From: Capitulum mitella
Lineage: Eukaryota > Arthropoda > Thecostraca > Pollicipedomorpha > Pollicipedidae
Reading direction: 5' to 3'
Assembly (NCBI GenBank): GCA_030062745.1
Contig: CP099846.1
Location: 23,911,701-23,975,700 of the forward strand
DNA length: 64,000 nt
The notes beneath the pieces were generated by a model that was not told the DNA's origin, ran no database searches, and worked only from the letters and a program-made list of their open reading frames with translations. This document shows positions 11,301-21,639 of the stretch, one piece after another; the first letter of the stretch is position 1, and every line of letters starts with the position of its first letter. The position numbers and the translations under genes are program-made.

Positions 11301-14300
11301 GAAAAACTCGACCGCCAGCAAACAAACCGCTCACAGCGCGGGTGGATGGCAGCCGACGGCTTGCACCGGCTGCAGCGCGACCGGATCGGATTTGTTTTCG
11401 AACTGCGCCCGGCGCTCATACATGTGTATTTTGATTCGGTGGCAGGCGGAGATCAGGCGCGACTGGGAAAAACGGCCGGTGCCGCCGTCGGAAGAGCTTG
11501 CGACGCAGGAATTCCGAAAAACGGCGTCACCAAGGCCGCCCGGTCGCGTCGCAGGCGCGCTGGACAACGGGCCGCTGTACCGCGGCAGATGCAGGCCACA
11601 CTCGGTCTTAATTGGGCGCCGACAGCCCGCCTCTGACGTCAGCCTGCGCAGGCGGGCGCGCCGGCAAGGCCGGAGCTGACTGCCGCCTGGCGCAGCGAAC
11701 TCTTGAACAAGAACTGCGCGCTCCTGAAGAACCGCCCACGCCGTCCGTTCCTCGGCCGAGTTGCCCGGCCGACCCATGGGCCGACCAATGGCCAGGATTT
11801 CACCAAGTAGGGTGCAGGACAAACCCATACTTCTTCCCCCCAAAAATGAAGTCGGATTGCGGCCAGTATTTTTGAGTTCCGAATCTTTTACTTTGATTTT
11901 TGGTACATAAAGAAACGTTGAACTTCAACCCCCCCAAGGAGCACCCTCTCCCCCTTGCCCTCTTCCCGGCTAAATCCCTGGGCCGACCACTGCGGCCCCA
12001 CCGGTCGCGTCCACGACACGGCCTCGCCGACCTCTCCTACCGGAGGGAGGACTGAGTAACGAAGCCTGGTCGGACAGAGCGCGGCCCGACCGACCTCCGC
12101 CGGACGACACTCACCTGTCGACCGCACGCCCACCTCCATGGTGAGGTAGAAGAGGTTCGGGTCGCGGTGCTTCATCCGGTATTTGTTGAGCAGCGTGGAC
12201 ACCAGCTGACGACACGTGGTGCCGAACGTTACTCCCAGGGTCTTGTACTCGATGTCGGAGCGCAGGCAGCGCGCGTACACCTTCAGCGGTATCTGGGGAC
12301 GGAGCGGGATCGGTTACACTGGGGCTGCCGACTGTTAAGACGTTAGGTTGGCCGGGCAGTCGTGCCAGCAACCCAGGCGGCGGACGGAATAGGTTTGTGT
12401 TTTTGATACGTGCAAACGGTGCCAAAATTTAAGTGCGAAAAAGCAAAGATGCAAAATGCGGAATGCATGACAATGCAACAATTGCTAATTAAGTGGATAA
12501 ACGTGCCCCGTGTTTTCAGTGAAGTGATTTGCATTGCATTGTAATGTATGTGTCTGGGGAGGACGCAGACTCTGTTCCTGCAGGATGTAAGTGTTGAACG
12601 GGAGCCTTCATCTGCATCCGGGTACAAAGCGTATTCGGTTACTGACGTAAGCACCGAGATCGCGTCTTTGCCAGTGTTGAGGATAGAATGGACATGTCAA
12701 GCTTACACTCACATTAGTAGCTGGGAAAAGTACTGATTCGGTTGTTGGAGCCGGGAGCAGATGCCCATTGAACACTCCCTCTAACATGTGGGAGAACAGG
12801 GTTAGTCACCCCAGGAGTCTGCACGCACTGTGCCCAATTCGATCTGGAGGACAGGCTCGTCTATTAAAGGGCCTACTCTAAGGACCGAAAAGTGTCAAAA
12901 CAGAGATCTGCCATTACTTTTGCATGCCCCTTGCTTTTAAATTTTACCTGGTCCATTTGTCAAAAGGGCCGTCAGACGCTTAGCTACGTGCATTCCTGAT
13001 GACCGACAACCTCTCGCCGTACCACCCACATATTCTGATGGATGCTGCAGCCGGTGTAAAAGCTGCCCGGAAAAACTGAACTGCTGTGAAACAACAGATA
13101 CATCACTTTGCGACGTCCACCGAGAGTCTGTGAGTCACGTTCGGCTCCGACTGTGTGATGTATGTTTTGTGTAGTTTTGTGGTTGGCATTCATGAGCACA
13201 AAATCTTGCTGTATTTGGTAATGGGCGGAGGCACTCAGTTACAACTAATGACCAATTAATAAGATCGATGACACAGATAATTACACCATTTCTAGCCAGT
13301 CATGCAGCAAGAGCCAGACAATGGGTTGTAAGACATCGCCTATCATAGCACTTCCCCCATTCGCAAGCATTCTCACGCGATTACAAGCTCATTAATTATC
13401 GCTAATTACAGTTTTCTGCACCTTTTGAGTGTAAACGTGTGAATGTAAGCAACTGCGTTCAGCTCACGACCATAGGACGCAGTGGCGAGATGAGATTTCC
13501 ATTCTTCTGGATAGTTCTTTAAAATGATATAGGGGTTTCCTTCACAAAAAAAAATTTAGCAGCTCATTTAAATGCAATTCTAGCAGTCCTTTGAATGAAC
13601 CAAAAACCATTAGTACCAACCGCCCAGTTTGCATGACATCAATGCAAGACGAGTCGCGGTGTATTCCGGAGACACAGTTAAATGGTCAATAGCATCACAT
13701 GCGCTCTCCCAAGTCCCACCATTGTGAACACTACCGTGCTGTCGTCTTCCACTCCCAACAGCCACGTGTACTCATTTGGATTGCGAACTTTCGCTGCCCC
13801 TGCCAGCAGAGTCTCATGGCTTCCATTTGTTAGCTCGCCGATAACAAATGAGGTACACGGAAGTGCTGCTGTGTCACTCGGCGCGGCCGGATTGCGCAAC
13901 ACGCTAAAGGATAGCGGCGCCCGCATTTTACCGACCCCTACCCTCAGCCGGGAAGGAAATCTGCGCAGGGGATTCGACGAGTCACCGCCAACAGGGGCTC
14001 TCTGGAGCGGAAGCCGCGAGCCCATGACGTAGTGGCACGAGACGTTAACACACAGCACATGCCATGCCCTGACAGGTGACAATGAAGGATGTGCGTCCGA
14101 TTTTATTTCCAGTTTGTACCATGGCGTTGGCATTGCGGCACAAAATAATAAGCACGTGACCTAGTACGTCTGAAGACGGGTTTGATTAAAATTTCTCAGG
14201 CTTCATGTGTTGCAATTCACAAATACACCAAGGATTTTAGCACGCATGGGAAAAACGAAATGTGTGAAGAACGTGCTAACAAAACAAGACTGTTGATGAC

Positions 14301-17222
14301 GTACGTGGTGTTATGACGATAAGGCAGTAACATTCTTGGCCGAAAATGTTTCCCGATGTCCTGAGCAGGGAGCAGTTACATTTTAGCAGTTACCAATTAA
14401 CATCTCTGGAAGCCAGGCTTAACTCGAGTGAGTCTCCTTGGGTCAAGCTGAATGTCTGGAAGCCAGACAGCCCATTTCATTTCTATTTTCCGCAAGCTGG
14501 ACATTATTTCGTGATGCCTCAAACGCGCATTATCATTACCGGTACGCGTTACCACTATCACAACAGCAAACAAATTATCACAAGTGACACCAGTGTACAT
14601 CAGTGTTACTGAGGATTTCGTAGAAAAAGCCAAGCTTTGCGCAGGGATAACTCGCCGCCTCAAGGTTTTCTCGGTACTGGTCAAACACTCAGGCAGCATT
14701 TTGCTGTATACAGTAATCCATAACAGTAATCCATATGTTTCCCGCTATTACAAATCACGACCCGTCAAAGCTATGTTTGACATGACATAAGAAGATTTGG
14801 GCGCTGGTTGGTTTCACGCGAAATGCTGTCCGCGTCTTTGAAGCTTCGATAAAACTTTCAATACCCGACGGTTGGAGGACAACCTACATTTTCCGCCATA
14901 GCAAGTGGTGCTAAGTCCCTGTCCTAATCACACAAAGAATTTCAGCTGCGCAGAGCCGTTGCGTCCGCGCAATTCGTTATGACGTCAGGATCTTTGAAAT
15001 ACGGATCGTGGGGCCCAGGTGGTGGTAAAAACGATTTAAGCCATGATGTTGGTATCTATGGGTCCTTTACTCAAAAGCCCCTACCTTCCACTGCACCGCA
15101 CCATTTTACTTAAGCTTGTTGCCATCAAACTGTTGCGCGCAGACTTCCGCTGTTGTCAGTTTAACGGCAAACGGCGAGTGCGAAATCTAATCAAACCAAC
15201 ATAAAACATCAATGAAACCGAAGCAAACACTCGCATGGCCATTAGACAAAGCCGGCGGCAATAAACTAGCTAGAACGACAGCTTTCTCCCGTGTTCCACG
15301 CTCCACTACACGTCTGTCCGGATCGGCAACACGGGGCATCGCAGCTGGCGCTCTCACGTGCCTTCTGCACGTGACCCGATCAACCGGCCGGGAGGATGAG
15401 GCGTGAAAAAGGCGGCCAGATGTGTCGTGCGGGAGCCCGACGGCCCAGCGTGGGAAAGACCGACACGTGACGCGACGCCCGGCACGACGCCTGCCGTGAG
15501 ACGGAGGCCGGTGCCGCACGTGAGACGTCGGTATTAGTGGCGTGAGGGCACGGGGAGGGCGCGGAGCAGAACGACATGCCTGCCATCTGGCTTCGTTTTT
15601 CTGTCGGTCAGACTCGTGCCGCGGGCAGGACTTTATGGGTGCCACAAATGGAGCTGCAAAATGATCGAAAGGACGAGCTGGCCGAATCTGGTGGGCCGTG
15701 GAACACCTAGCATGAGTAGTTTTGCTCTTCTTTTGTTTGGCAGTTTGGCATGATCTAGAAACGAGATCACGAGAATAAGGACAACAGAAGCTTGTCAAGA
15801 GTTGCTGTCTCGTAGCAACTAGAAATGATGGTTCCATTTCTGGCGCGTAAGCCTCAAATAATCTATCGCAATGCAATGAGATGCACTGGAGACAGTTCGC
15901 CAAACTCTCTGGCAGAACCTCATGTATCGTATGGATACCTCAGATCCGGCAACGCGGATCTGTTCGGCGCGGATCGCCGCAACGCTTCTGTCTGGAAGAC
16001 ACCTTGACAAATAACGCCATTGAAAAGCAATCACTTCGCGGATGCGTGCCGGCTTTGGAACGGCAATCTCGTGATCTGCGCCTGCGCAGGAACATTCATC
16101 TTCTGGCGGGTGACCGCCTCTGTTTTACAGCCGGACGTGCTGCTCTCTGCCATCCCAATCACTTGCCCGGTGCCTTGTCGGACGCTGTATCTAAAGCGTG
16201 ACGGTAATATTGGGCGGCCCTATCTTGCAGTCCGATCGCACGTATAAGATTGAAATGTAAACGGCTGGGAGACTTTGTAACGTAGATAAACAGCAGGGCA
16301 CAATCACGACTTGCCTTAACGAAACATGCTCGAGGGATTTTGAAGCGCATACGAATGCCGTGAGTCGAAAGAGAGATGCCGCCGTGCTGCACGGTTGACA
16401 ACGCGAAAAATAGCCACGGCTGGGGCATTTCCAATCGCCCAGCATATCCTCTTAACGGTTCGAGCAAAGGCCATCTGTCAAACATGCCGGGCGTCCCTCC
16501 CCCTGTCAGAGCGCCCCAATCGCTGGCCCATCTCCTCCTCAGATCCTCCAAGGCCTTCTCCCGGCTTTCTCATCGTCCCAAGAGTACTTCTCACCTAGGT
16601 TCCTCCCCAAATGATAGCAATCCCCACGGCAAGTTTTCCGGTGCTTCGCCCGCCAAACCGTCCTCACTCGCGGGTTTCCTCGAGTACCCGTCTTGTCCGT
16701 CTCAGGGCAGTCCCCATAGCTGTCCCCGGTCCCGTTACCGACAAGAATGCTCGGCACGCGGGGCTGCGTAAGCTTCTCCAGGTCAAAGGCGGCGTCTCGT
16801 ATTCATGGCAGCGGCGGCAAACGGCATTTCCGACTCCTTCCCTTCCATGCAGCGCCACTGAGGCGTTGAACTTGCTCGAGTTCAAGCTCGTGGCAGTCGT
16901 CCCCGCTTCCCCCGCCACCCCCGCCGGCGGCGCCGTCTCTGCCGCTGCTCCCGACACTCACCGAGGGGCCCTCTGCCGGCGAGGCGGCGGCGCTGACGGT
17001 CTGCGGCGGCTGCGAGCCGGTGCTGCCGGCGCCCTGCGAGCTGCTGCTGGCCGCGCTGCTCTGCGTCTCGTTCAGCGACGTGTAGGACGAGGAGCGCGAC
17101 GAGAGCGCCGCCTCGGGCGTCAGGCCCAGGCTGACGGACGAGCTCAGGCTGAAGGTGTCCGGCCGGCCGGGCCGGCCGCCGGCCACCGGCCGCACCGGGC
17201 TCAGGTGCACGTGCTTCAGCAT
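271..17222 (-). CDS. rau: Tandem RA-domain protein, Rau-like (seven-exon gene, spliced CDS)
   Basis: CDS segments are 17222-16962, 12292-12115, 10794-10710, 6384-6321, 5733-5620, 4392-4258 and 396-271. Junction phases are 0, 1, 2, 0, 0, 0 and every junction keeps frame, giving 320 residues. Residues 1-87 are Ser/Ala/Pro-rich and look disordered. Residues 88-184 form a first Ras-association (RA) fold (start IPLKVY, end DTRLILRMH). Residues 185-272 form a second one (start LLRIYDG, end YYFVLQRE) with essentially no linker. The tail ends F318-Y319-I320, a class II PDZ ligand. Two RA domains plus this ligand match what is known of Drosophila Rau, a membrane-proximal Ras-GTP binding protein in EGFR/FGFR feedback. 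The name is a family-level inference; afadin and PLC-epsilon also have paired RA domains but lie in much larger proteins. The 5' UTR and poly(A) site are not resolved. Confidence 0.7.
2813..3290. repeat. Degenerate 17-bp minisatellite
   Basis: Units of about 17 bp built on the consensus CGTCAGCGGGCACCAGC repeat roughly 25 times with substitutions and small indels. The first three or four units (from about 2815) are nearly identical and later ones more diverged. It lies inside intron 6 of the rau-like gene. Confidence 0.8.
4151..4250. repeat. (TC)n microsatellite next to a 5' splice site
   Basis: A pure CT run covers about 4170-4216, flanked by interrupted pyrimidine sequence up to 4250. On the transcribed minus strand it is a (GA)n polypurine tract starting only about 7 nt after the exon 6 donor GTACGT (4257). 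It is intronic. Confidence 0.9.
4258..4392 (-). CDS. rau: rau-like exon 6 (end of RA2)
   Basis: 135 nt, phase 0 to phase 0, residues 235-279. The acceptor is GGTTCCAG before GTGTGTCGG and the donor is AAG then GTACGT. It encodes the second half of RA2: ERRLRPTDRPVQVQ, then AGWKDRDHYYFVLQRE. This is the usual RA ending, where a Leu-x-Asp/Glu-x-Pro element is followed by a Trp and the last beta strand (FVL). It closes with basic residues RRPRK. The 3' splice site of this exon is tandemly duplicated in the intron upstream. Confidence 0.88.
4389..4575. repeat. Tandem duplication of the exon 6 acceptor region (four copies)
   Basis: The motif ACCTGGAACC-GTGACATGACC (plus strand) occurs at 4391, 4440, about 4491 (diverged) and about 4553 (diverged), with spacings of 49, 51 and 62 bp. 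On the minus strand, copies 1 and 2 each contain a complete GGTTCCAG/GTGTG acceptor. The first two copies also carry TGACCTGAGGTCA, an everted pair of AGGTCA half-sites with one base between. Confidence 0.85.
4576..5619 (-). other. 5' part of intron 5 of the rau-like gene
   Basis: Intron 5 runs 5619-4393 and starts with GTAACG. Apart from the acceptor duplication at its 3' end I see nothing recognisable in it. Short open frames on both strands have no domain signature. Confidence 0.5.
5620..5733 (-). CDS. rau: rau-like exon 5 (core of RA2)
   Basis: 114 nt, phase 0 to phase 0, residues 197-234. The acceptor is CCCCTTCCAG with a pyrimidine tract; the donor is GAG then GTAACG. It encodes SHYKSLLVSERTETTELLRL, the YKSLLVS beta strand plus a Thr-rich turn and the start of the central helix. 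It ends with PERFFLLE, the F-x-L-x-E strand typical of RA folds. This is the strongest single-exon match to an RA domain in the window. Confidence 0.9.
5734..6320 (-). other. Intron 4 of the rau-like gene
   Basis: A 587-bp intron with GTATGT donor and CCAG acceptor. No repeat or exon-like structure was seen. Confidence 0.6.
6321..6384 (-). CDS. rau: rau-like exon 4 (RA1 end / RA2 start)
   Basis: 64 nt, entering in phase 2 and leaving in phase 0, residues 175-196. The acceptor CTGTTTTGCAG is strong; the donor is GGG then GTATGT. It encodes LILRMHQGG, the last strand of RA1, and LLRIYDGVLMQG, the first strand and turn of RA2. One small exon therefore bridges the two RA domains with no linker. 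Confidence 0.88.
7608..8168. repeat. 70-74-bp minisatellite, about 7.5 copies
   Basis: Units begin at successive ACCAGCAGCAG landmarks (7688, 7758, 7832, 7906, 7979, 8049, 8123), giving periods of 70, 74, 74, 73, 70 and 74 bp. Each has CTCTGCCGTGAGATCTG, a CCGCCCGG core, CAGCAGCAGCAG and GGGAGAGACGCC. The first unit (about 7608-7670) is degenerate. All three minus-strand frames stay open across it, an effect of the composition. Confidence 0.92.
8290..8347. repeat. (CCG)n microsatellite
   Basis: Mostly pure CCG/GCC trinucleotides in two blocks separated by CTTCTGACG. It lies just downstream of the 70-74-bp minisatellite, within intron 3. Confidence 0.85.
10710..10794 (-). CDS. rau: rau-like exon 3 (second half of RA1)
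   Basis: 85 nt, entering in phase 1 and leaving in phase 2, residues 147-175. The acceptor is CGCCGACAG; a second AG two bases later would shift the frame and destroy the RA pattern. The donor is CACCAG then GTAAGC. It encodes TVLVLDDEAKPAQLQACRPK, the Leu-Asp-Asp-x-x-x-Pro element that precedes the final RA strand. Confidence 0.85.
10795..12114 (-). other. Intron 2 of the rau-like gene
   Basis: A 1.3-kb intron with GTGAGT donor. From about 11220 to 11780 it is GC-rich with long overlapping open frames that show no domain signature. No repeats were seen. Confidence 0.55.
12115..12292 (-). CDS. rau: rau-like exon 2 (first half of RA1)
   Basis: 178 nt, entering in phase 0 and leaving in phase 1, residues 88-146 plus the first base of codon 147. 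The acceptor is CGTCCCCAG; the donor is ACAG then GTGAGT. It encodes IPLKVYARCLRSDIEYKTLG followed by a Thr/Cys turn and the helix RQLVSTLLNKYRMKHRDP. The strand FYLTMEV is the usual RA equivalent of F-x-L-x-E-V. The layout closely parallels the second afadin RA domain. Confidence 0.88.
12293..16961 (-). other. Intron 1 of the rau-like gene
   Basis: A 4.7-kb intron with GTGAGT donor at 16961. From about 12400 to 15180 it is AT-richer and without repeats or exon-like structure that I could support. From about 15190 to 15900 there is a 238-codon open frame on the minus strand (15903-15187). It lacks domain features and may be chance. The rest shows nothing recognisable. Confidence 0.5.
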
Positions 17223-17223
17223 C
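16962..17223 (-). CDS. rau: rau-like exon 1 (first recognised; Ser-rich N-terminus)
   Basis: The ATG at 17222-17220 opens 87 codons ending at the donor TCG then GTGAGT, phase 0. ATG is the second base after a good acceptor-like CCCGTTCCAG. So either a 5' UTR exon splices here or translation continues from an upstream exon in phase 2. An in-frame TAA at 17291-17289 shows the frame is closed upstream if there is no splice. Residues 24-63 are Ser-rich (FSLSSSVSLGLTPEAALSSR, then SSSYTSLNETQ). Usage is strongly GC-ending. No domain is visible. Confidence 0.7.
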
Positions 17224-18390
17224 CTGGAACGGGAGGCCCGTGTCAGCAGAGCAGGGCGCGAGAGTGGAAATTTGGGTTCGGTGTTGTTTTAGCCGCCTTG
17301 GAGTAATTTCACGGCACACAAAGGCGCTTAGCCTGGCTTGAATTGGCGTACTCATTTATTGGGAAACTAAACCGACATCGGGAATCTCTGAAAAAAAAAC
17401 AGCTCAGAAGGAATTTAGGTATAGTTTTGCAGATAACGGAGAACTTCTGGTGGTCCACCTGCATAAGAAAGGAATGACTGACACTAAGGCGATGTGCGTC
17501 ATGAAACATTCTGGTTTTGCAGGAAGTTGCAAGACAGAACCTATCCATAGTCTGACCGCAACACAACACAGTAAAACTGGGCCTATCGAAACAAGCTATC
17601 CACGCCCACGTCTTCCTCGCGTGCCAAATTGGCAGCGGGTTTTCCTCAGCCGGAGACCCCTAGGCGCACAACTGAACAGAACTCGTTTGGTATTTTAGGC
17701 GTATTTGCTTAGACGGAGGCTGGCCGTAAAATCCCTCTGTTTGGTGGCGTTTAGTCAGTCCCGCCGCCCGCGCCCGCGCGCGTGGCAGTAGGCCAGAGCC
17801 GCGAAGTTCCCCCTGCTGCCGGGCAGACAGGCTCGGCTCTGGTCTGGGAGTGGTGAGCTCGTACCATTCCTGCACTGCCGACTCACATGATCCTATTATC
17901 GTGGCGCCTCACTCACTTAGGGCATGCAGGATTCTTTGCAGCCTGACGCTGTGGACAATGGCATGTCCTGGTGTCTGCATCGCAAACTCAAAGCGCAAAA
18001 GAACGTTCCAACAAAGCCGCAGACATAACATGCAAAGCTTACTAAGAACAGTGTCTGTCCTGTTGAGCAAGGTTTGATTTCTTGCTACTTGTTAATGGTC
18101 CCATAAAATGCAGCCTTTCTATCTGTTTCATCGGCTTTCTGCATGCGCTTAGTGTCGACCGAGCATTGTCAATGCTGCCGGGGTATGCAGACCGCATCGT
18201 GAATAAAAACAGCCTATTCCACCAGCCGCCGCCTTCCGAAGAATCGTGGCTCATTCGTCTACGGTGACCGAGCTTCCGTCGGAGGGTGTCGGTGGTGAAT
18301 CGTGCGCCGTCTCGACGAATCGACCGCATGGTGGCCGGAACCAGACCACAGAGTGGCCGGCACCACGCCTGCGATCCCAGACAACAGCGT
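17224..18390. other. Upstream region of the rau-like gene, no feature seen
   Basis: The region is mixed in composition. Short open frames exist on both strands but have no domain signature. The promoter or an upstream 5' UTR exon of the rau-like gene could lie here or in the GC-rich domain that follows; I cannot place it. Confidence 0.4.
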
Positions 18391-18394
18391 CTCG

Positions 18395-18630
18395 TCCAGA
18401 GCCTCAGTGGCTCGGAAGCCGGTCTGAGGTGCCTCTGCAGTCTGAAGTGGCTATGAAGCTGCCTTGGAGCAGCTCTGAAGCCGCTCTGAAGCGGCTATGA
18501 AGCTGCTGGGCTGGTACTCTGAAGAGCTTCTGAAGCTGCTCTGAAGCGGCCCTGAATCAGCTCTGTAGCCGACTTAAAGCTGTTTTGTAGCTGCTCTGAA
18601 GCTCATCAGAAGTGGCTCTGAGGCGGCGCA
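18395..18630. repeat. Degenerate ~15-bp repeat (GCTCTGAAGC-type)
   Basis: Repeated variants of GCTCTGAAGC followed by GGCT, CTGCT or CGCT occur about 15 times with substitutions (for example AGCTGCTCTGAAGCGGC). Confidence 0.7.
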
Positions 18631-19860
18631 CAGCTTCCACGTGGTCTGGTCGACTTCCGCCAGCCTGTCGCCGCCACAGGAGCCGCCAGCCGCGTGCCCG
18701 GAGGCCGCGGCGGCGGAATGATGGGATACCAGCCGCCGCCGGCGCCAGGGGCGGTCGCCCGACCTTGTCCTGCGGTCAGCTGGCGCCGACCCCGGCCGCG
18801 GCCGCGACCGCCGCGGGCGCCGGCAACTGGGTCAGCCTCGAGCCGCGGCGGGCGGACGCCGTCTCCGGCTCGGTTCCCGCGCCCGTCCGGGCCGCCTCCT
18901 CCCACGATTACCGGCGCGGGGCCGGACGTCGTCGGCGGCGGCGGCCGCAGTGGGAACACGCCCGTTCCCTCGGGACGTCGCGGCGGCCGCTGCGTAAACA
19001 GACGCGGGTCCGGCGCCGACCGCGGCGACAGTACGTGCTCTGGCGGAACGCCCGGCGGCGGACCGCAGCGGCGAGAGTGAGCCGAAACGGCGCGACAAAA
19101 CCGCGCAGCGATCGCCGCCGCCGCAGGCGGCGATCGCTGCGCGCAGGAAGGCGGCGCTGTGCTGCCGCGCGGCGCACGCCCGTCCGGCTCCTGCCGCCGT
19201 TCCCAGGGCGGAGGCCGGCGTGGCCGGGACGCCGCTGACGGACACGACCGACTCCCACTCCGCGGACGGCCGCGTGAAAAGCGACAACGCCAGCTGTCGC
19301 CGATCGAGGCCCGGCCGGCGCGCGCGCTTTTTGTCGCCGGCCTCGCTTACGGCTCTGTAAACAGTGCCGCCGCGGAAACCGCGCGCCGGCCTTGCGACGG
19401 GAGGATCCCATGTCGGCGGTGACGTCTGTCGGCCGGTCGAGCATCCGGCGCCTCTGCCGAGCTCGGCCCGCTCGCCCGGCGGCGCCGCCCGGGCGAGAGC
19501 GCCGACCGATGTCCAGCCAGTCCAGCGGCCTCACCGTCCAGGCGTCCTCGCCAAGCGGCACGACTGACAAGCAGTAAGGCGTGCTGCCCCGTCCGACACT
19601 CAGGCCGATCCCATCTTAATCCGCCGGTGGAGTGGTACCAGGGGTCAGTAATGGCAGCCGGCAGAGCGGCGCCACGGCCCCCGTCTGAACAGGCTGATCC
19701 CTCCGCAAGCCGCCCGGCCGCGGAGACCCGCCCAGGCTCCCTCGGCGTATGCAGGGGGAGGAGCGGGGGGGGGGGGGACTGCGGCCGTCGGCTCGCCTGC
19801 TCGCGGTTAGACGCGGCGCTGTTCGAGGGTCAGGAGGTCCGTAGAGTCGCGTGACAGCGG
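18631..19860. other. CpG-rich domain with hairpin
   Basis: This is a very GC- and CpG-rich stretch with many CGGCGG and GCCGGC motifs. Long open frames occur in several frames of both strands at once, so they are not evidence of coding. It contains the 18-bp hairpin at 19102-19143 and a 13-base G run at 19765-19777. It lies 1.4-2.6 kb upstream of the first recognised rau-like exon and could be a CpG-island promoter, which is inference. Confidence 0.5.
19102..19143. repeat. Perfect 18-bp inverted repeat with 6-nt loop
   Basis: The left arm CGCGCAGCGATCGCCGCC (19102-19119) is exactly complementary to 19126-19143, with loop GCCGCA. Each arm contains the palindrome GCGATCGC. Confidence 0.95.
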
Positions 19861-20015
19861 TGGGACTTAGGACAAATACGACAGGAACCAACTGGGGCTA
19901 CTGTTCTTTTTTCTCTCCTGCTGGTCGTAACCTCAACCAGTATTTTGACATTACGATGCTAGTAATCTCATCATCCGCGGAGCTCTAGCGTTGGATTTAA
20001 GCTTGCGGGAGGGGG

Positions 20016-20292
20016 AGGGGGGAGCACGTAGCAAGGATTTTTCTTAGGGGAGGGCCAAATGTCAAACTTTGTCACATGCCACTGGCATATGATAAGATTT
20101 GTAGGAAAGAGCAGCAATTTTATGTAACTGACCTCATATTTAACGCACAGGAAAACATATGTTTGTTTTTGCAACATATATATGATCAATACTCCGTATT
20201 CGTGCGAAATCGCCATATATCTAGTGTAGACCGCTTGGCTCAGGGGGGAAGACATGGCCCTCATGCCCCCCTTGGCTACGTCCCTGGGGGGT
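20016..20292. mobile_element. Short element with imperfect terminal inverted repeats
   Basis: The left end has AGCACGTAGCAAGG followed by AGGGCCAAATGTC. Read on the other strand, the right end has AGGGACGTAGCCAAGG followed by AGGGCCATGTC. The AT-rich centre has no coding capacity. The ACGTAGCC phrase recurs at about 9808. This looks like a small MITE-type element; the exact ends and target-site duplication are not clear. Confidence 0.4.
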
Positions 20293-20399
20293 TGGCGAAA
20301 CATCCCATCACCTCAAATTCTGCTTCTAAACCGACCCCGTGACCGATGGGCCTCCAGTCGCCCTACATTCGACGGCATCCGAGTAAGCCAAGTGAAGCC

Positions 20400-21600
20400 A
20401 GCTGCACATCGTCCTCCAAAGTCCCCATCCCCCCTGCACACACACAGCGCGGCAGGGAGCAGGGGTCCCCGCCAGCCGCTCGGCAGCGGGCGTACCGTGC
20501 GGGCACGCCACGGCCGGCCACCACGAGCCGGGCGTGCCTCGCCGCTCGTATCAGATGGTCGGCCCGGCGAGCGCGGGCGCCCGGCTCGGCCGCCGCGGGA
20601 ACCGCCGCGCCGGGAGCAGATCCCACCGGTCCGTCGGCGGGGATTTTTCCGCCCGACCGGCCGCGTGCCGGCGCCGGGCGCACGACCAGCGCCCGGCCTC
20701 GCGTCCGGCGCGGTCCGCGCGGTCCGGGGATTTCGGCCGGCTCCGCTGCCGCGGGGCGATGACCAGGTGGTGCCGGCGGCGCGCGTGACGGCCGCGACGC
20801 GCCGCTCTGCAGTCACGCACGGCAGGCCGGCCGGCCGGCGAGGAAGGCTATCTCCGCCCGCCGAGCATTCCGCGGGCCGCAGGGCCGCCGCGGCTGCACG
20901 GCAAGTGCATTCGCTCGACTTTTCCTAGGGCGAGCCTTCTGAGAACGGCCGTGGAAGCAGCCGGCCGGCGCTCTGCTTTTGGAAGTGACATGCAAACGCC
21001 ATCCCCCGCGACCTTTATGACTGCAGCGACACGGGGCACACAGGACAACAAAAGGACGCTTTGGACTGACCAGCCAGACGGCGTTCGGTGTTGCTAGGCC
21101 CGCACAACGTGGCGTCACATGAAAAGAAGTGATTATCGGTTTGCTGGTTACTGGTTGGACATTCGGAAAGCTGACATCGGCACCCGCGTTTATTGCTGCG
21201 CCGTTAGCAGTTATGCGAAATGTCCGCAAATTCACAGCAGATTAAAGCAATCCGCACGTATGGAATCTGATGTTGAGTCTCCTAACATTCATATAATGCC
21301 ACTTTCGTTTTCGCGATTTGTTTTTTTCATGCGGCGTAACTCAACTTCTTCGGGCGTCTACAATGACTTTTCGAAGCTTCTCTGCTGTCACGGCCTTCCG
21401 AGTGCGGCGGAGCACGGCTCAGTGCTCCGGAACACACCGGCTAGCTACTGTCTTCCGACGAACAGCGGCTCGTCGCCGCCCGGCCGGTGCCGGATGTCAG
21501 AGGTCGTTTGGCTCCGCCGACGTAATGGCTCGTTGATTGGCCGGGACGACGAGCGTTCGTCTGGCCGTCTCACGGCCCGGCTGCGACCGCGGCTGCGGCG
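20400..21600. other. GC-rich patch and flank, no gene seen
   Basis: From 20400 to 20930 the sequence is GC-rich, with open frames in several frames of both strands that look like composition. From 20930 to 21600 it is mixed and shows nothing recognisable. Confidence 0.4.
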
Positions 21601-21639
21601 GCCTGCACCGTGCGGTGCGGCGACAGCAGCGTCCCACCG

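Noticed and set aside
15187..15903. 238-codon minus-strand frame inside intron 1
   Set aside because: Long for its composition, but Arg/Pro/Ser-rich without domain or splice signals, and it lies within an intron of the same strand. It would be worth reopening if transcripts cover it.
16803..17355. Alternative minus-strand frame overlapping exon 1 (157 codons, Arg/Gln/Ala-rich)
   Set aside because: Exon 1's chosen frame is the one that joins the RA-coding exons in phase with a GTGAGT donor.
20254..20928. 224-codon plus-strand frame
   Set aside because: It starts inside a transposon-like element and continues into a GC-rich patch with minus-strand frames equally open; Arg/Pro/Ala-rich without a motif.
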